Positions 53,766 through 62,969 of a stretch of DNA of 64,000 bases are shown here, one piece after another. How positions within the stretch are numbered: position 1 is the stretch's first letter; every line of letters starts with the position of its first letter. The stretch is from Lysobacterales bacterium (lineage in GTDB: Bacteria; Pseudomonadota; Gammaproteobacteria; Xanthomonadales; Rhodanobacteraceae). The notes beneath the pieces were generated by a model. It was not told where the DNA came from, did not search any database, and worked only from the letters and a program-made list of their open reading frames with translations. The position numbers were made by a program, and so were the translations under genes. Where the stretch lies: positions 62,001 to 126,000 of the forward strand of contig NSJK01000011.1 of assembly GCA_002632325.1 (NCBI GenBank). The letters are read 5' to 3'.

Positions 53766-54969
53766 GCACGAGGCCGGGCGAGACCTTGAAGTTGAACACG
53801 ATCTGGCTGAAGTTCTGACTCACCGTCGACACCGAGTAATTGTCGAAGATCAGGTAGGCGAGCACCGCACCGATCGCGCCGCCGAGCAGGGCCAGCAGCA
53901 TCGTTTCGGCGAGCACCGAGACCACCACCGCACCGCCACGAAAGCCGAGCGCGCGCAAGGTGGCGATCTCGCGGGCGCGCGTCGCCACCGCCGCATACAT
54001 GGTGTTGAGCGCGCCGAAGATCGCACCGATCGCCATGATCGCGCCGACCACGCTGCCGATGATGCGGATCAGTTTGGCCAGGCCTTCGGACTGCTTGCTG
54101 AAATATTCGCGCGTGGTTTGCACGTCGACCTTGAGCTGCGGATTGGAGGCAAGCGCAGCCTTGAACGCATCGAAGGCACTCGCACTGGTGAGCTTGACTG
54201 CGACATCGGCGACGCTGTTGCCGCGACGATAGGCCGAGGCGACGATGTCGCCGTCGCCCCACATACCCGACTCGTAGGCATCACCCGATTCGAAGGTGCC
54301 GACGATCGTCCAGGTCTGGTTGCTGAGCTGGATCGTCGAGCCGACTTCCAAGCCGCTGAACTGTTCGTCTGCGCGCTTGCCGACGATGAGCTCGCGCAAA
54401 CCCGGCGTGAACTTGCGTCCGGCGATCATGTGCACATGGGGCCGCAATTCCCACACCTGTGGGCCGACACCGCGGATCTCGACGTTGGCATCGAGGCCCG
54501 TGCTGCGGCGTGGCCGCGAAGCGACCACCACGAGTTCGGGCGACACGATGGCCTCGCCCTTGGCATTCTTGAGCACGCCCGGTGCCTGCTCGATCTGCAC
54601 CACCGCATCGTGCGAGAGCACCGAGTTGAGTTCGGCGTTGGCGCCGGCGCGCATGACCAGCACCGTATCGTCACTGCCGGTCTGCTTGAGCGTGGCCTGG
54701 AAGCCCTCCCCCATCGCGAGCAAAGCGACCAGCACGCCGACCACGCCGGCGATGCCGATCACCACCACCGAAGTGGAACCCAGTCGACCCGGAATCGTTG
54801 CCAAGCCCATGCGCGTGACTGACCAGGTCTGCTGGCCGCGGCGACTGAACGCCATCCACAGTCCCAGCACTGCGACCAACGCAATCAGCAACAGCCAGGG
54901 CAGAAGGGCAAGCACGACCGCGCTGGCGACGCACAGCACACCGATGCCGATATTGAGCAATGTCTTCAT
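53662..54969 (-). CDS. ABC transporter permease, MacB/FtsX type (second of pair)
   Basis: A 435-residue protein with two N-terminal helices, a short cytoplasmic stretch, a further helix (about 68-90), a large periplasmic MacB_PCD-like domain (about 90-290) and three C-terminal helices of the FtsX domain (AREIATLRALGFRGGAVV motif). It is last in an operon with a second permease, an ATPase and an HlyD adaptor. Confidence 0.9.
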   Translation of the reverse strand: MKTLLNIGIGVLCVASAVVLALLPWLLLIALVAVLGLWMAFSRRGQQTWSVTRMGLATIPGRLGSTSVVVIGIAGVVGVLVALLAMGEGFQATLKQTGSDDTVLVMRAGANAELNSVLSHDAVVQIEQAPGVLKNAKGEAIVSPELVVVASRPRRSTGLDANVEIRGVGPQVWELRPHVHMIAGRKFTPGLRELIVGKRADEQFSGLEVGSTIQLSNQTWTIVGTFESGDAYESGMWGDGDIVASAYRRGNSVADVAVKLTSASAFDAFKAALASNPQLKVDVQTTREYFSKQSEGLAKLIRIIGSVVGAIMAIGAIFGALNTMYAAVATRAREIATLRALGFRGGAVVVSVLAETMLLALLGGAIGAVLAYLIFDNYSVSTVSQNFSQIVFNFKVSPGLVLSGLHWALVIGFLGGLFPALRAARMPVTSALREL

Positions 54970-54981
54970 GATCCGCTCCTG

Positions 54982-56142
54982 TCAGCGCCCGGCGAGCGCA
55001 TCGACGATCTTGAGATGCATGCCGCGCAGCGCCGGCAACACCCCCACCACCAGACCGATCGCGAGCATCAAGCCGATGCCCAGCGCCCAGGTGTTGGGTC
55101 GCACGTTGTCGGGCAGAAGACCGCTGGCGTGCACACTCATTGCCGGCACCACCACCGCGGCAAGCGCGATGCCGGCCAGACCACCGAGCAGCACCAACAG
55201 CACTGATTCGGCAAGCACCAGCGCGAGCACGCCGGGATTGGAAAAACCCAGCGTCTTGAGGATCGCCAGTTCCGGAATGCGTTCACGCACCGCCTGCGCC
55301 ATGGTGTTGCCGGTGAGCAGGATCAGGGTGAAGAACACTGCGCTCATGATGCCGGCGACGATCAGGCCGATGTCGGCGAATTGGCTCACGAACGAGCGCG
55401 TGAATGCATTTTCGCTTTGCGTCTTGGTCTCGTGATCGGAGTTGGCCGAGATCGCATCGATCGCATTTGCAATGCGATCGGCATTGGCCGGATCATCGAC
55501 TTTCTCGATATACCAGCCGATCGCGCCGTTGCCGAACTGACGCGCTTCGTCGAAATACTTCCAGTTGAAGAACATCGCCTGCTCGTTGTTCTTTTCCTTG
55601 GGATCGGCCACGCGGTAGATACCGACCAGATCGAAGGTCCAGGCGTTGCTGCCGTCCTTCTGCGGAAAGATCGTCGCCTGCAGCGGAATCTTGTCGCCGA
55701 TCTTCCAGCCGTATTTCTGCGCCAGCGCCTCGCCGACGATCGCACCCGTGCGCGTGTTCCTGAACGCGGCAAGCTGCTCGGGCGGCACCACGAAATCGCT
55801 GTAGACACTGAAGAAATTCTCGCTTACCGCCTCGTTGGCGAAGAAGTTCTTCGGATCCTGATAGACACCTCCGAACCAGTTCGCATAGGCCACTTCCTTC
55901 ACGCCCGGCACCGCCTGGATACGTGCCAGCAGACTCTGCGGCAGTGACATCGTGAAGCTGATCCTGGACATGGTGAGAATGCGATTGGCGCCGGCCACAC
56001 TCTCGCTCGCCTGCGCGAATGCGGTGCGCACCGAATCGAGCAGGCCGAACAGGAGAAAGGCCGCCAGTACCGAGGCGATGGTGAAGAAGGTGCGGGTCTT
56101 GCGCCGGAACAGCGCCGCCCAGACCAAGTGCAGATATTTCAT
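54982..56142 (-). CDS. ABC transporter permease, MacB/FtsX type (first of pair)
   Basis: A 386-residue permease with one N-terminal helix (about 18-40), a periplasmic domain and three C-terminal helices. The FtsX coupling motif is RERIPELAILKTLGFSNPGV. The ATG at 56142 has GAGGGAG upstream. It starts 11 bases after the ATPase gene and ends 12 bases before the second permease. Confidence 0.9.
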   Translation of the reverse strand: MKYLHLVWAALFRRKTRTFFTIASVLAAFLLFGLLDSVRTAFAQASESVAGANRILTMSRISFTMSLPQSLLARIQAVPGVKEVAYANWFGGVYQDPKNFFANEAVSENFFSVYSDFVVPPEQLAAFRNTRTGAIVGEALAQKYGWKIGDKIPLQATIFPQKDGSNAWTFDLVGIYRVADPKEKNNEQAMFFNWKYFDEARQFGNGAIGWYIEKVDDPANADRIANAIDAISANSDHETKTQSENAFTRSFVSQFADIGLIVAGIMSAVFFTLILLTGNTMAQAVRERIPELAILKTLGFSNPGVLALVLAESVLLVLLGGLAGIALAAVVVPAMSVHASGLLPDNVRPNTWALGIGLMLAIGLVVGVLPALRGMHLKIVDALAGR

Positions 56143-56153
56143 CGCGTGCTCCC

Positions 56154-56843
56154 TCAGACCTGCGTCGCCTGCTCGACCAAGGTGCCCTTGTCCAGATGCA
56201 GGGTGTGACTGGCGAACTCGGCGGCCTTGGGATCGTGCGTGACCATGATGATGGTCTTGCCGTGATCGCGATTGAGCATCTGCAGCAGTTCGAGCACCTG
56301 CTGCGCGGACTGGCGATCGAGATCGCCGGTCGGCTCGTCGCACACCAGCAGATCCGGATCGGAGACGATCGCGCGCGCAATCGCCACGCGCTGCTGCTGG
56401 CCACCGGACAGCTCGGTGGGCTTGTGTGTGGCGCGGTCGGCGAGGTCGACCAACTTCAGCGCGATCGCCGCGTTCTGCTTGCGCTGCGCCGCCGACAGCT
56501 TGGTCAGCAGCAGGGGCAGCTCGACATTTTTCTGCGCCGTCAGCATCGGCAGCAGGTTGTAGAACTGGAACACGAAGCCGACATGCTCGCTGCGCCATTT
56601 GGCGAGCGCGCCTTCACCGAGCGAGTCGATGCGTTGACCGCCGACTGACAGGCTCCCCTGACTGGGCGTATCGAGCCCGCCGATGAGGTTGAGCAGGGTC
56701 GTCTTGCCTGAACCTGACGGCCCCATCAGGGCGAGGAAGTCGCCCTTGGCGATATCCAGATCGATGTGATGCAGCACCTCGATTTTCTGCTTGCCGCGCG
56801 TGTAGACCTTGCTGAGGTTGCGGATTTCGACCAATGTGCTCAT
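56154..56843 (-). CDS. ABC transporter ATPase, MacB/LolD type
   Basis: A 229-residue ATPase: Walker [11 protein letters not shown] loop [10 protein letters not shown], signature [14 protein letters not shown], Walker [13 protein letters not shown] and the H loop VTHDPKAA. It powers the two adjacent permeases. As the only ATPase in the region, it may also serve the divergent permease pair. Confidence 0.95.
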   Translation of the reverse strand: MSTLVEIRNLSKVYTRGKQKIEVLHHIDLDIAKGDFLALMGPSGSGKTTLLNLIGGLDTPSQGSLSVGGQRIDSLGEGALAKWRSEHVGFVFQFYNLLPMLTAQKNVELPLLLTKLSAAQRKQNAAIALKLVDLADRATHKPTELSGGQQQRVAIARAIVSDPDLLVCDEPTGDLDRQSAQQVLELLQMLNRDHGKTIIMVTHDPKAAEFASHTLHLDKGTLVEQATQV

Positions 56844-56986
56844 CTGTGCCTCCGTCTGCCGCCCCGCGCGCCCGCTGGCGCCGAGGATGTCATGCCCTGC
56901 TGCGCGCGCAGGCGTGATCCCGCCCACGCACACCCGCTTTCGGCGTCGCCCCGGCAAGCCGCGGCAACGTCATCCCATCTCTTGAA

Positions 56987-58204
56987 TCACTTGCTGCGCA
57001 CACGCGCTCCATCGACCAGATCCGCGGGTGGTGCGCGCACGATGCGCGTGCCTGCCGCAAGCCCTTCGACCAGTCGCAGGTCGCCCATGCTCTGCCCGGG
57101 CGTGACCTTGCGCAGCCGCGCACGATCACCTTCGATCACGAACACCGCATCCTTGCCATCACGCTGGATCACACCCGTCGCCGGCACCAGCACGCCCGTC
57201 GGCGCGGCCTGTTGCGGCTGATCCTTCGCATCTTCGAGGAAGGACACGCGCACACCCATGTCGGGCACGATGCGTGCGTCCTTCTGCTCGAAGGCGACGC
57301 GCACCTTCACCGTCGCCTTGCTGCGATCGGCGGTCGGGATGATCGCGATCACGTGACCGGGAATCTTCCAGTTCTGATAGGCGTCAAGCACCGCTTCGGT
57401 CGGCTGGTTCGCACTCACGCGCTGGATGTAGGACTCGTTGACATCGACCTCGATCTCCAGCGAATCCATGTCGACGATCGTGCCCACGCCCGTGCGCGTG
57501 AAACCGCCGCCTGCCGACAGCGGCGAGACGATCTCGCCCACCTGCGCCGCCTTGGCGATCACCACGCCCGTGAACGGCGCACGCACCGTGCAGTAATCGA
57601 GTTGCACCTGCGCGCCGGCGACGCTCGCCTGCGCGACCTCGACCTGCTTGGCCTGCGCATCGACCAGCGCGCGCTGGCTTTCGACCTGGGTGCGCGCAAG
57701 TTCGGCCGCCTGTCTGGACACCAATTGGCGCGCGACCAGATCATCGGCGCGCGTGAGGTCACGCTGGTTCTGCGCGAGTTGGGTGCGCGCCTGCAGCAAT
57801 TGCGCCTGCGCCGAACGCAGGTTCGCCCGCGCCTGCGCGAGCATCGCCTTCTGCGCGGTGTCCTCGAGCGTCGCCAGCACCTGACCCTTCTCGACGCGCT
57901 CACCTTCCTCGATCAAGACCTGAGTCAAGGTGCCGGTGATCTGCGCCGACACCGTCGCCTGCCGCCGCGCGACCACGTAGCCGGTCGCCTGCAGCACCGC
58001 GGTACTGCCCGCCGCCGCACTGCTCGGTGCCGCCGCGGTCGCCGCTTCGACTTCGATCACCGCGCCGCCACGCAGCCACCACCAGGCGCCTGCCGCGAAC
58101 GCGAGCGCGAAACCGATGACCAGCGCGACGATCCAGCCGCGCGAACGCGCCTCGGGTTCGCTGCGGTCGATGCGCAATTGCTTGAGGAGCTCACCTTGAT
58201 CCAT
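56987..58204 (-). CDS. HlyD/RND-type periplasmic adaptor
   Basis: A 405-residue adaptor with one N-terminal membrane helix (about 22-45), a lipoyl-like half (ATGYVVARRQATVSAQITG), a coiled-coil hairpin (about 110-200), a second lipoyl half (TVRAPFTGVVIAK) and beta-barrel domains. It links inner-membrane MacB-like permeases to an outer-membrane channel. First gene of the minus-strand export operon. Confidence 0.92.
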   Translation of the reverse strand: MDQGELLKQLRIDRSEPEARSRGWIVALVIGFALAFAAGAWWWLRGGAVIEVEAATAAAPSSAAAGSTAVLQATGYVVARRQATVSAQITGTLTQVLIEEGERVEKGQVLATLEDTAQKAMLAQARANLRSAQAQLLQARTQLAQNQRDLTRADDLVARQLVSRQAAELARTQVESQRALVDAQAKQVEVAQASVAGAQVQLDYCTVRAPFTGVVIAKAAQVGEIVSPLSAGGGFTRTGVGTIVDMDSLEIEVDVNESYIQRVSANQPTEAVLDAYQNWKIPGHVIAIIPTADRSKATVKVRVAFEQKDARIVPDMGVRVSFLEDAKDQPQQAAPTGVLVPATGVIQRDGKDAVFVIEGDRARLRKVTPGQSMGDLRLVEGLAAGTRIVRAPPADLVDGARVRSK

Positions 58205-58333
58205 GGGAACACGCACATGCCGAAAGGGCCTTTGATTCTGACATGGTGCGGCACGGCGCGGCAGCCACGCCACTGGCAAGGATCAGCGCTTCGAGGTGAC
58301 AGGCGTCACGAAACGCTCGCTCGCGGCTTGACG

Positions 58334-58344
58334 CCCCCCCCCCC
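58334..58344. repeat. Homopolymeric tract of 11 C
   Basis: Eleven consecutive C residues lie between divergent promoters, 130 bases before the adaptor start and 56 bases before the peptide gene. Such tracts can change length by slippage. Confidence 0.9.
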
Positions 58345-58345
58345 A

Positions 58346-58360
58346 CAACACGTACTGTTG
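58346..58360. promoter_or_regulatory. Short inverted repeat beside the C tract
   Basis: CAACA-CGTAC-TGTTG is a perfect 5-bp inverted repeat one base after the C tract. It could be an operator for one or both divergent operons; no regulator is identified. Confidence 0.3.
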
Positions 58361-58399
58361 AAAGCGCAGGGGGCGTAAGACTCAAAAGGAATTCTTGCA

Positions 58400-58582
58400 A
58401 TGAAAATGCTCAAGACGTCATTCTTTGCAGCAATGCTTGCCACGTCGGTGATCGGCATGAGCTACTCACCCACATCAAATGCCAAGAGCGTGACCTGCCA
58501 AAGGGTCACCGCTTGTGCAGGCGGTTCTTGTCAGGTTTACATGGTTTGTGACGACGGCCATGTCTACGTGCTTGTCGAATAG
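58400..58582 (+). CDS. Small exported peptide with four cysteines
   Basis: 60 residues. The first 28 form a Sec signal peptide (MKMLKTSFFAAMLATSV..., site after SNA). The predicted mature part of about 32 residues has Cys33, Cys39, Cys44 and Cys50 and could form two disulfides. AGGA lies upstream. A CPPC thioredoxin-like gene follows, then two export-type permeases. It could be a secreted bioactive peptide, a redox sensor or a structural component; I recognise no family. Confidence 0.75.
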   Translation: MKMLKTSFFAAMLATSVIGMSYSPTSNAKSVTCQRVTACAGGSCQVYMVCDDGHVYVLVE

Positions 58583-58659
58583 GCACAACGCGTGATCAGC
58601 GATGGGCGATGCGTTCCGGTCGCCCATTGTTTCAACTCAGGTGAGAAGGAAGCATCACG

Positions 58660-59202
58660 ATGCGAAAATGGAAACCTGCTTGGCTCGCTCCGTTCTGCAC
58701 GCTCGCTGCCCTATGCGCACAGACGACTGCCGGGGCCCAGGGAAGTTCGGCCGAGGCACAACGCTTCGGGGCCTTGATGAACGCCGAGCGCTCGCTCAAT
58801 GTCGGCAAAGTCTTGTCGGATGGAATCAAAGTGCATGACCGCAGCGGCAAGACCGTCGATCTGCACGAGGCCGTGAAAGGCCCGCTCACCCTGCTCAAAT
58901 TCAACCCGGGCTGCCCGCCCTGCGTCACGGTGTTCAAGTACCTGCAGGCACATGTAAGCCAATACACGAGCACACAAGGCGCCACGCTCGCCGTGCTGGT
59001 GGTGGAGAGCAAGGATGCATCGGACTATGTCGGCGAAGGCGCGCCTGCCACCTACACCACACCCGGCAAGCTTGAAGGCAGCGTGCTCGCGGGCGAGATC
59101 ACGCCGAGCGTGTTCTTCTTTGACAAGGACCTGCGCCTGATCGAGCGGCGTGCAGGCCTGACCACGCCCGAGAGCATGCTGCGCTATCCGCAGTCGCCGT
59201 AG
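58660..59202 (+). CDS. Exported thioredoxin-like protein (CPPC)
   Basis: 180 residues with a signal peptide (ending TAGAQG) and a TlpA/AhpC-like thioredoxin fold. The active site is FNPGCPPC (Cys85, Cys88), and cis-Pro follows in EITPSVFFFD. It should act on thiols in the periplasm. The 77-base spacing and shared strand link it to the four-Cys peptide, a possible substrate. AGAAGGAAG precedes the ATG. Confidence 0.87.
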   Translation: MRKWKPAWLAPFCTLAALCAQTTAGAQGSSAEAQRFGALMNAERSLNVGKVLSDGIKVHDRSGKTVDLHEAVKGPLTLLKFNPGCPPCVTVFKYLQAHVSQYTSTQGATLAVLVVESKDASDYVGEGAPATYTTPGKLEGSVLAGEITPSVFFFDKDLRLIERRAGLTTPESMLRYPQSP

Positions 59203-59211
59203 CGAGCCGGC

Positions 59212-60381
59212 ATGGCGCGGGGAGATCGCTACAGGCATGGGACGCTCGCCGCGCTGCAACTCGCGCGCGCGGATCTGCTCGCCCATCCGCGCCGCATCGC
59301 CTACCTCGGTATCACGCTCGCGGCCACGGTCGCGGCCTGGCTGATCCTCGCCACCATGGCCAACGCCTTTTTGGCGGCAGATTCCGCCCAGGCCACCGAC
59401 GCCGGTGTGGAGGTCGCCAATGCCCGCTCGGCGCAGCAGATGCTGCCGCTGCGCTATGCGCAGCGCATCGCCGCGCTCGCGGGCGTGCGCGATCTGGTTT
59501 GGCTTGATCTCACCCTCGTGAGCTGCGCCGATGGCAGCACGATCACGATCAACGCGATCGACGGCAGTGGCAGCACGCGCGCCGCGCGCGCCGACGGTTT
59601 TGCAGCAGAAGATGTCGCACGTTGGCAAAACGATCCGCTTGGCGTGCTGGTAGATGCGGATGTCGCGCGCGATTGTGGCTGGCAGCTCGGCATGGGCGTG
59701 AGCCCGCTCGACACGCTTGGCCAACAACCCCTGCCCCTGCATGTGAGCGGAATCGCCGCGCCCGCTGACAAGGAGGCCAAAGGTGGCACCGCGTTGGCCC
59801 ACCATGCCTACATCAACCGCAATTCCAGAATCGCCGGCAAGGATCATGTGATCCGCTTCACCGTGAGCGCTCAGGATGCGAATGCTCAAGAGGCACTGGC
59901 CGCGCGCATCGAGGCCGAGTTCGCACAGGATGATCCGCCGGTAACGGCCTATCCCGATACCGTGGCCGAGAATGCACGCGCACGCTTCGGCAAGGTGCAG
60001 AGCCTGCTGATGCTGGTCGCCGTGGCCCTGTTCATCGGATGCGCGCTCGCACTCGCCAGCGTGATGGCACATGCCGCCGCGCAACGCCGTCCGCAACTCG
60101 CGCTGCTGCGCGTGCTCGGCTTTCCACGCCGCGCCCTGCTCCTGGGGTTTGCATTGGAGCTGACTGTCGTGGTGCTGATCGGGGCCCTGCTCGGCACGCT
60201 CACAGGCCGACTCGCGCTGGGTTTCATGCCCGACACCTTGCGCGTGATGTTCAATCTTTCCCAACCTGCAAACTGGGCCTGGCGACCGCTGTCGCTGGCC
60301 CTGCTCGGTCTGCTCGCAATCGCGCTCGTTGCGCCCACTCTCATCACGCTGCGCGTGCGTCCCACCGATACCCAACGATGA
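59212..60381 (+). CDS. ABC permease, FtsX type (divergent arm, first)
   Basis: A 389-residue permease with one N-terminal helix (about 28-50), a periplasmic domain (about 60-255) and three C-terminal helices (about 265-380). The coupling motif is RRPQLALLRVLGFPRRALL. It starts 9 bases after the thioredoxin-like gene. No ATPase is encoded on this strand. Confidence 0.88.
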   Translation: MARGDRYRHGTLAALQLARADLLAHPRRIAYLGITLAATVAAWLILATMANAFLAADSAQATDAGVEVANARSAQQMLPLRYAQRIAALAGVRDLVWLDLTLVSCADGSTITINAIDGSGSTRAARADGFAAEDVARWQNDPLGVLVDADVARDCGWQLGMGVSPLDTLGQQPLPLHVSGIAAPADKEAKGGTALAHHAYINRNSRIAGKDHVIRFTVSAQDANAQEALAARIEAEFAQDDPPVTAYPDTVAENARARFGKVQSLLMLVAVALFIGCALALASVMAHAAAQRRPQLALLRVLGFPRRALLLGFALELTVVVLIGALLGTLTGRLALGFMPDTLRVMFNLSQPANWAWRPLSLALLGLLAIALVAPTLITLRVRPTDTQR

Positions 60382-60388
60382 GCCGCAC

Positions 60389-61576
60389 ATGAGCCGTCCG
60401 CACGAACTGCTGCGCGCGATCGCGTTGAGTCTGCGGCTTGGCTTCGCGCGTCCGCGCCATCACTTGTTGACGATCGCGGGACTGCTGATCGCGAGCCTCA
60501 CCCTGATGGCGGTCCTGATGATCCCGGCCGGCTTGTCGCGCATTGCGTCGAGCACAGGGCGCGCCGATGTCGCCGTGATCCTTGCCAGCCCGCGCGGCGA
60601 CGAATCCGAAGGCAACATCGCACCCGAACGCGTCCAGCGCATCGGCGCCCTGCCCGGCGTTGCTCGCGCCGCGGATGGTGCGCCCCTGCTCGCCGAGCAG
60701 TTCGTCGCGCATGTGAAGTTGCCGCGACGTGACGGCATGCCCGCCACCGCGATCGTGCGCGGTAGCGATGCGAAGATCTGGTCCGTCGTCGGCGACGAAG
60801 CGCACATCGACAAGGGCAAGGCCTTCGGCTCGGCGGTCAACGAAATGGTGGCGGGATCCGTTGCGGCGCGCCGCTATCTCTATGCACAGGCAGGCTCGCC
60901 CATCACCATGACACGCTCGATCTGGCAAGTCAGCGGCGAGTTCAGCGCCCACGGCAATCTCTGGGAATCGGAGTTCTGGGCCGACCTCGATGCGCTGCGC
61001 GCGATCTACAACGCCCAGGGACAGACCACGGCAATCTGGCTGCGGCTTGATGGCAGCGATGGCTACGCGCGCCTGACCGAAGCCATGCAGGCCGATCCAC
61101 AATTACGCGGTCTGCAGCTCATGCGGCAAGCGGATTTCTACGCACGGCGTGTCGGCTTCGTGACCCTGTTCGCACGCACCGCCGCGTGGGTAATTGCACT
61201 CCTGCTCGGACTGCAGGCCGTGCTGGTAAGCCACAACGCGGTCGGCCTGTCACTGCGCGCGCGCCGGCGTGAACTGGCGGTCCTGCGCGCAGTCGGCTTC
61301 GAGCGTGGCGCCCTGCTCGCGGCACTCTTGATCGAAACCTTGTTGCTCGCTGCCCTGTGCGCCGCGATCGCCTTGGTGCTCGGTTACTTTTTTCTCGACG
61401 GCCGCGGCATCGATTCGAGCACACTCGATGCCTCGATCCATTTCACCACCGCGATAACCGGCGAGGTGCTGATCTCGACCCTTGCCTATGCGCTCATGAT
61501 CGGCCTCGCGAGCGCGCTGATCCCGGCGTGGAGCGCCTTGCGCGCACCGCTCGCACCTGCGCTCGCCGGGGAATGA
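60389..61576 (+). CDS. ABC permease, FtsX type (divergent arm, second)
   Basis: A 395-residue permease of the same design: one helix near residues 28-48, periplasmic domain, then three helices, with RRRELAVLRAVGFERGALL as coupling motif. It starts 7 bases after the previous permease, so the two probably form a heterodimer that uses the ATPase of the divergent operon. Confidence 0.88.
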   Translation: MSRPHELLRAIALSLRLGFARPRHHLLTIAGLLIASLTLMAVLMIPAGLSRIASSTGRADVAVILASPRGDESEGNIAPERVQRIGALPGVARAADGAPLLAEQFVAHVKLPRRDGMPATAIVRGSDAKIWSVVGDEAHIDKGKAFGSAVNEMVAGSVAARRYLYAQAGSPITMTRSIWQVSGEFSAHGNLWESEFWADLDALRAIYNAQGQTTAIWLRLDGSDGYARLTEAMQADPQLRGLQLMRQADFYARRVGFVTLFARTAAWVIALLLGLQAVLVSHNAVGLSLRARRRELAVLRAVGFERGALLAALLIETLLLAALCAAIALVLGYFFLDGRGIDSSTLDASIHFTTAITGEVLISTLAYALMIGLASALIPAWSALRAPLAPALAGE

Positions 61577-61646
61577 TCGGCTCACCGCTTCGGCATCGAT
61601 GACGCGCTGCTATCCTGCGCACCGCCATCTGCCACGAAACGCATCG

Positions 61647-62342
61647 ATGAATCACCCCATTGCCACGCCCGCGATCCCGAGTCTTGCCATAGCCGGCAGC
61701 AGCGCACGCTTCCCCGTGCATCGCATCTACTGCGTTGGCCGCAACTACGCCGAGCATGCGAGGGAAATGGGCGCCGCAGTCGAACGCGGCTCGCCGATGT
61801 TCTTCATGAAGCCCGCCGATGCGATCGTCGCCGACGAAGGTGCGGGCGTGCTCGTGCCCTATCCTTCAGCGACGCAGGAACTGCATCACGAAGTGGAGAT
61901 GATCGTCGCGCTGCGTTCGGGCGGATCGAGCCTCTCCGTCGAGCAGGCGCTGGACTGCGTGTTCGGCTACGGCGTGGGTCTGGATCTCACGCGTCGCGAT
62001 CTGCAGGCGGCGGCCAAGGCCAAGGGGCATCCCTGGGATGCAGCCAAGGGCTTCGATCATTCGGCGCCGGTGTCGGCCCTGGTGCCGGTCGAACGCAGCG
62101 GTCATCCGACTGCGGCGCAGCTCACGCTCGACATCAATGGCGAGCGGCGCCAGCAGACCGACATCGCCGACATGATCTTTGCGGTCGGGCCGATCATCGC
62201 CGAGCTGTCGAAATTGTGGGCCTTGCAGGCGGGCGACCTGATCTTCACCGGCACGCCCGCGGGTGTCGCCGCGCTTGCTCGCGGCGATCGCTTTCGCGCG
62301 GAACTCGCGGGCATCGCAACGTTGAACGGCACGATCACCTGA
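61647..62342 (+). CDS. Fumarylacetoacetate hydrolase-family protein
   Basis: A 231-residue C-C hydrolase or decarboxylase of the FAH fold. The start RIYCVGRNYAEHAREMG, metal ligands in LHHEVEMIVAL and the end IFTGTPAGVAALARGD match fumarylpyruvate hydrolase-like members that act in aromatic-acid breakdown. The exact substrate is uncertain. Confidence 0.9.
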   Translation: MNHPIATPAIPSLAIAGSSARFPVHRIYCVGRNYAEHAREMGAAVERGSPMFFMKPADAIVADEGAGVLVPYPSATQELHHEVEMIVALRSGGSSLSVEQALDCVFGYGVGLDLTRRDLQAAAKAKGHPWDAAKGFDHSAPVSALVPVERSGHPTAAQLTLDINGERRQQTDIADMIFAVGPIIAELSKLWALQAGDLIFTGTPAGVAALARGDRFRAELAGIATLNGTIT

Positions 62343-62465
62343 TCTGCACCACCCCGCACCAACCTTGGAAAATCGTTTCGGCACATCGCCGTCGCGGTCT
62401 CGCCAGCGTAGAGTAGCCGTGCTGCGCGGTGGCGCGGTTCCCATCCCCTGTCATGGAGGTTGCCC

Positions 62466-62864
62466 GTGAGTTTCTTTTCCGAATTCAAGACGTTCGCAAT
62501 GAAGGGCAACGTGGTCGACATGGCCACCGGTATCGTGATCGGCGCCGCGTTCGGCAAGATCGTGTCCACGCTCGTCGAAGGCATCATCATGCCGCCGATC
62601 GGCCTGCTCATCGGCGGCATCGACTTCTCCTCGATCAAGACCGTGATCAAGGCCGCCGGCGCCGATGGCAAGGGCGAAGTGGCGATCATGTGGGGCAGCT
62701 TCCTCAACACGCTCATCACCTTCGCGATCGTCGCCTTTGCGATCTTCATCGTGATCAAGGCAATGAACCGCGTGATGAAGAAGGAAGAAGCCGCACCGGC
62801 GGCGCCGGCGCCCGACGTCGTCTTGCTCACTGAAATCCGCGACCTGCTCAAGCAGGGCAAGTGA
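62466..62864 (+). CDS. mscL: Large-conductance mechanosensitive channel
   Basis: A 132-residue channel with two helices. The start FFSEFKTFAMKGNVVDMATG matches MscL residue for residue in style. I choose the GTG at 62466, with GGAGG 6 bases upstream, over a TTG 6 bases earlier, because it gives the family N-terminus. It acts as an emergency valve in hypo-osmotic shock. Confidence 0.96.
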   Translation: MSFFSEFKTFAMKGNVVDMATGIVIGAAFGKIVSTLVEGIIMPPIGLLIGGIDFSSIKTVIKAAGADGKGEVAIMWGSFLNTLITFAIVAFAIFIVIKAMNRVMKKEEAAPAAPAPDVVLLTEIRDLLKQGK

Positions 62865-62871
62865 TGGCGCG

Positions 62872-62899
62872 TGCCTGCGCGGCACTGGCCGCGCAGGCA
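62872..62899 (+). terminator. Hairpin after mscL
   Basis: A perfect 12-bp stem TGCCTGCGCGGC/GCCGCGCAGGCA with an ACTG loop 7 bases after the stop. The T-tract is weak. Confidence 0.5.
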
Positions 62900-62969
62900 T
62901 GACCTTTGGCCCAAAGCGGCGATCCATCGAACGCGCATAATCGCGGCTTTCCCTGCAAGGAGCTCCGCC

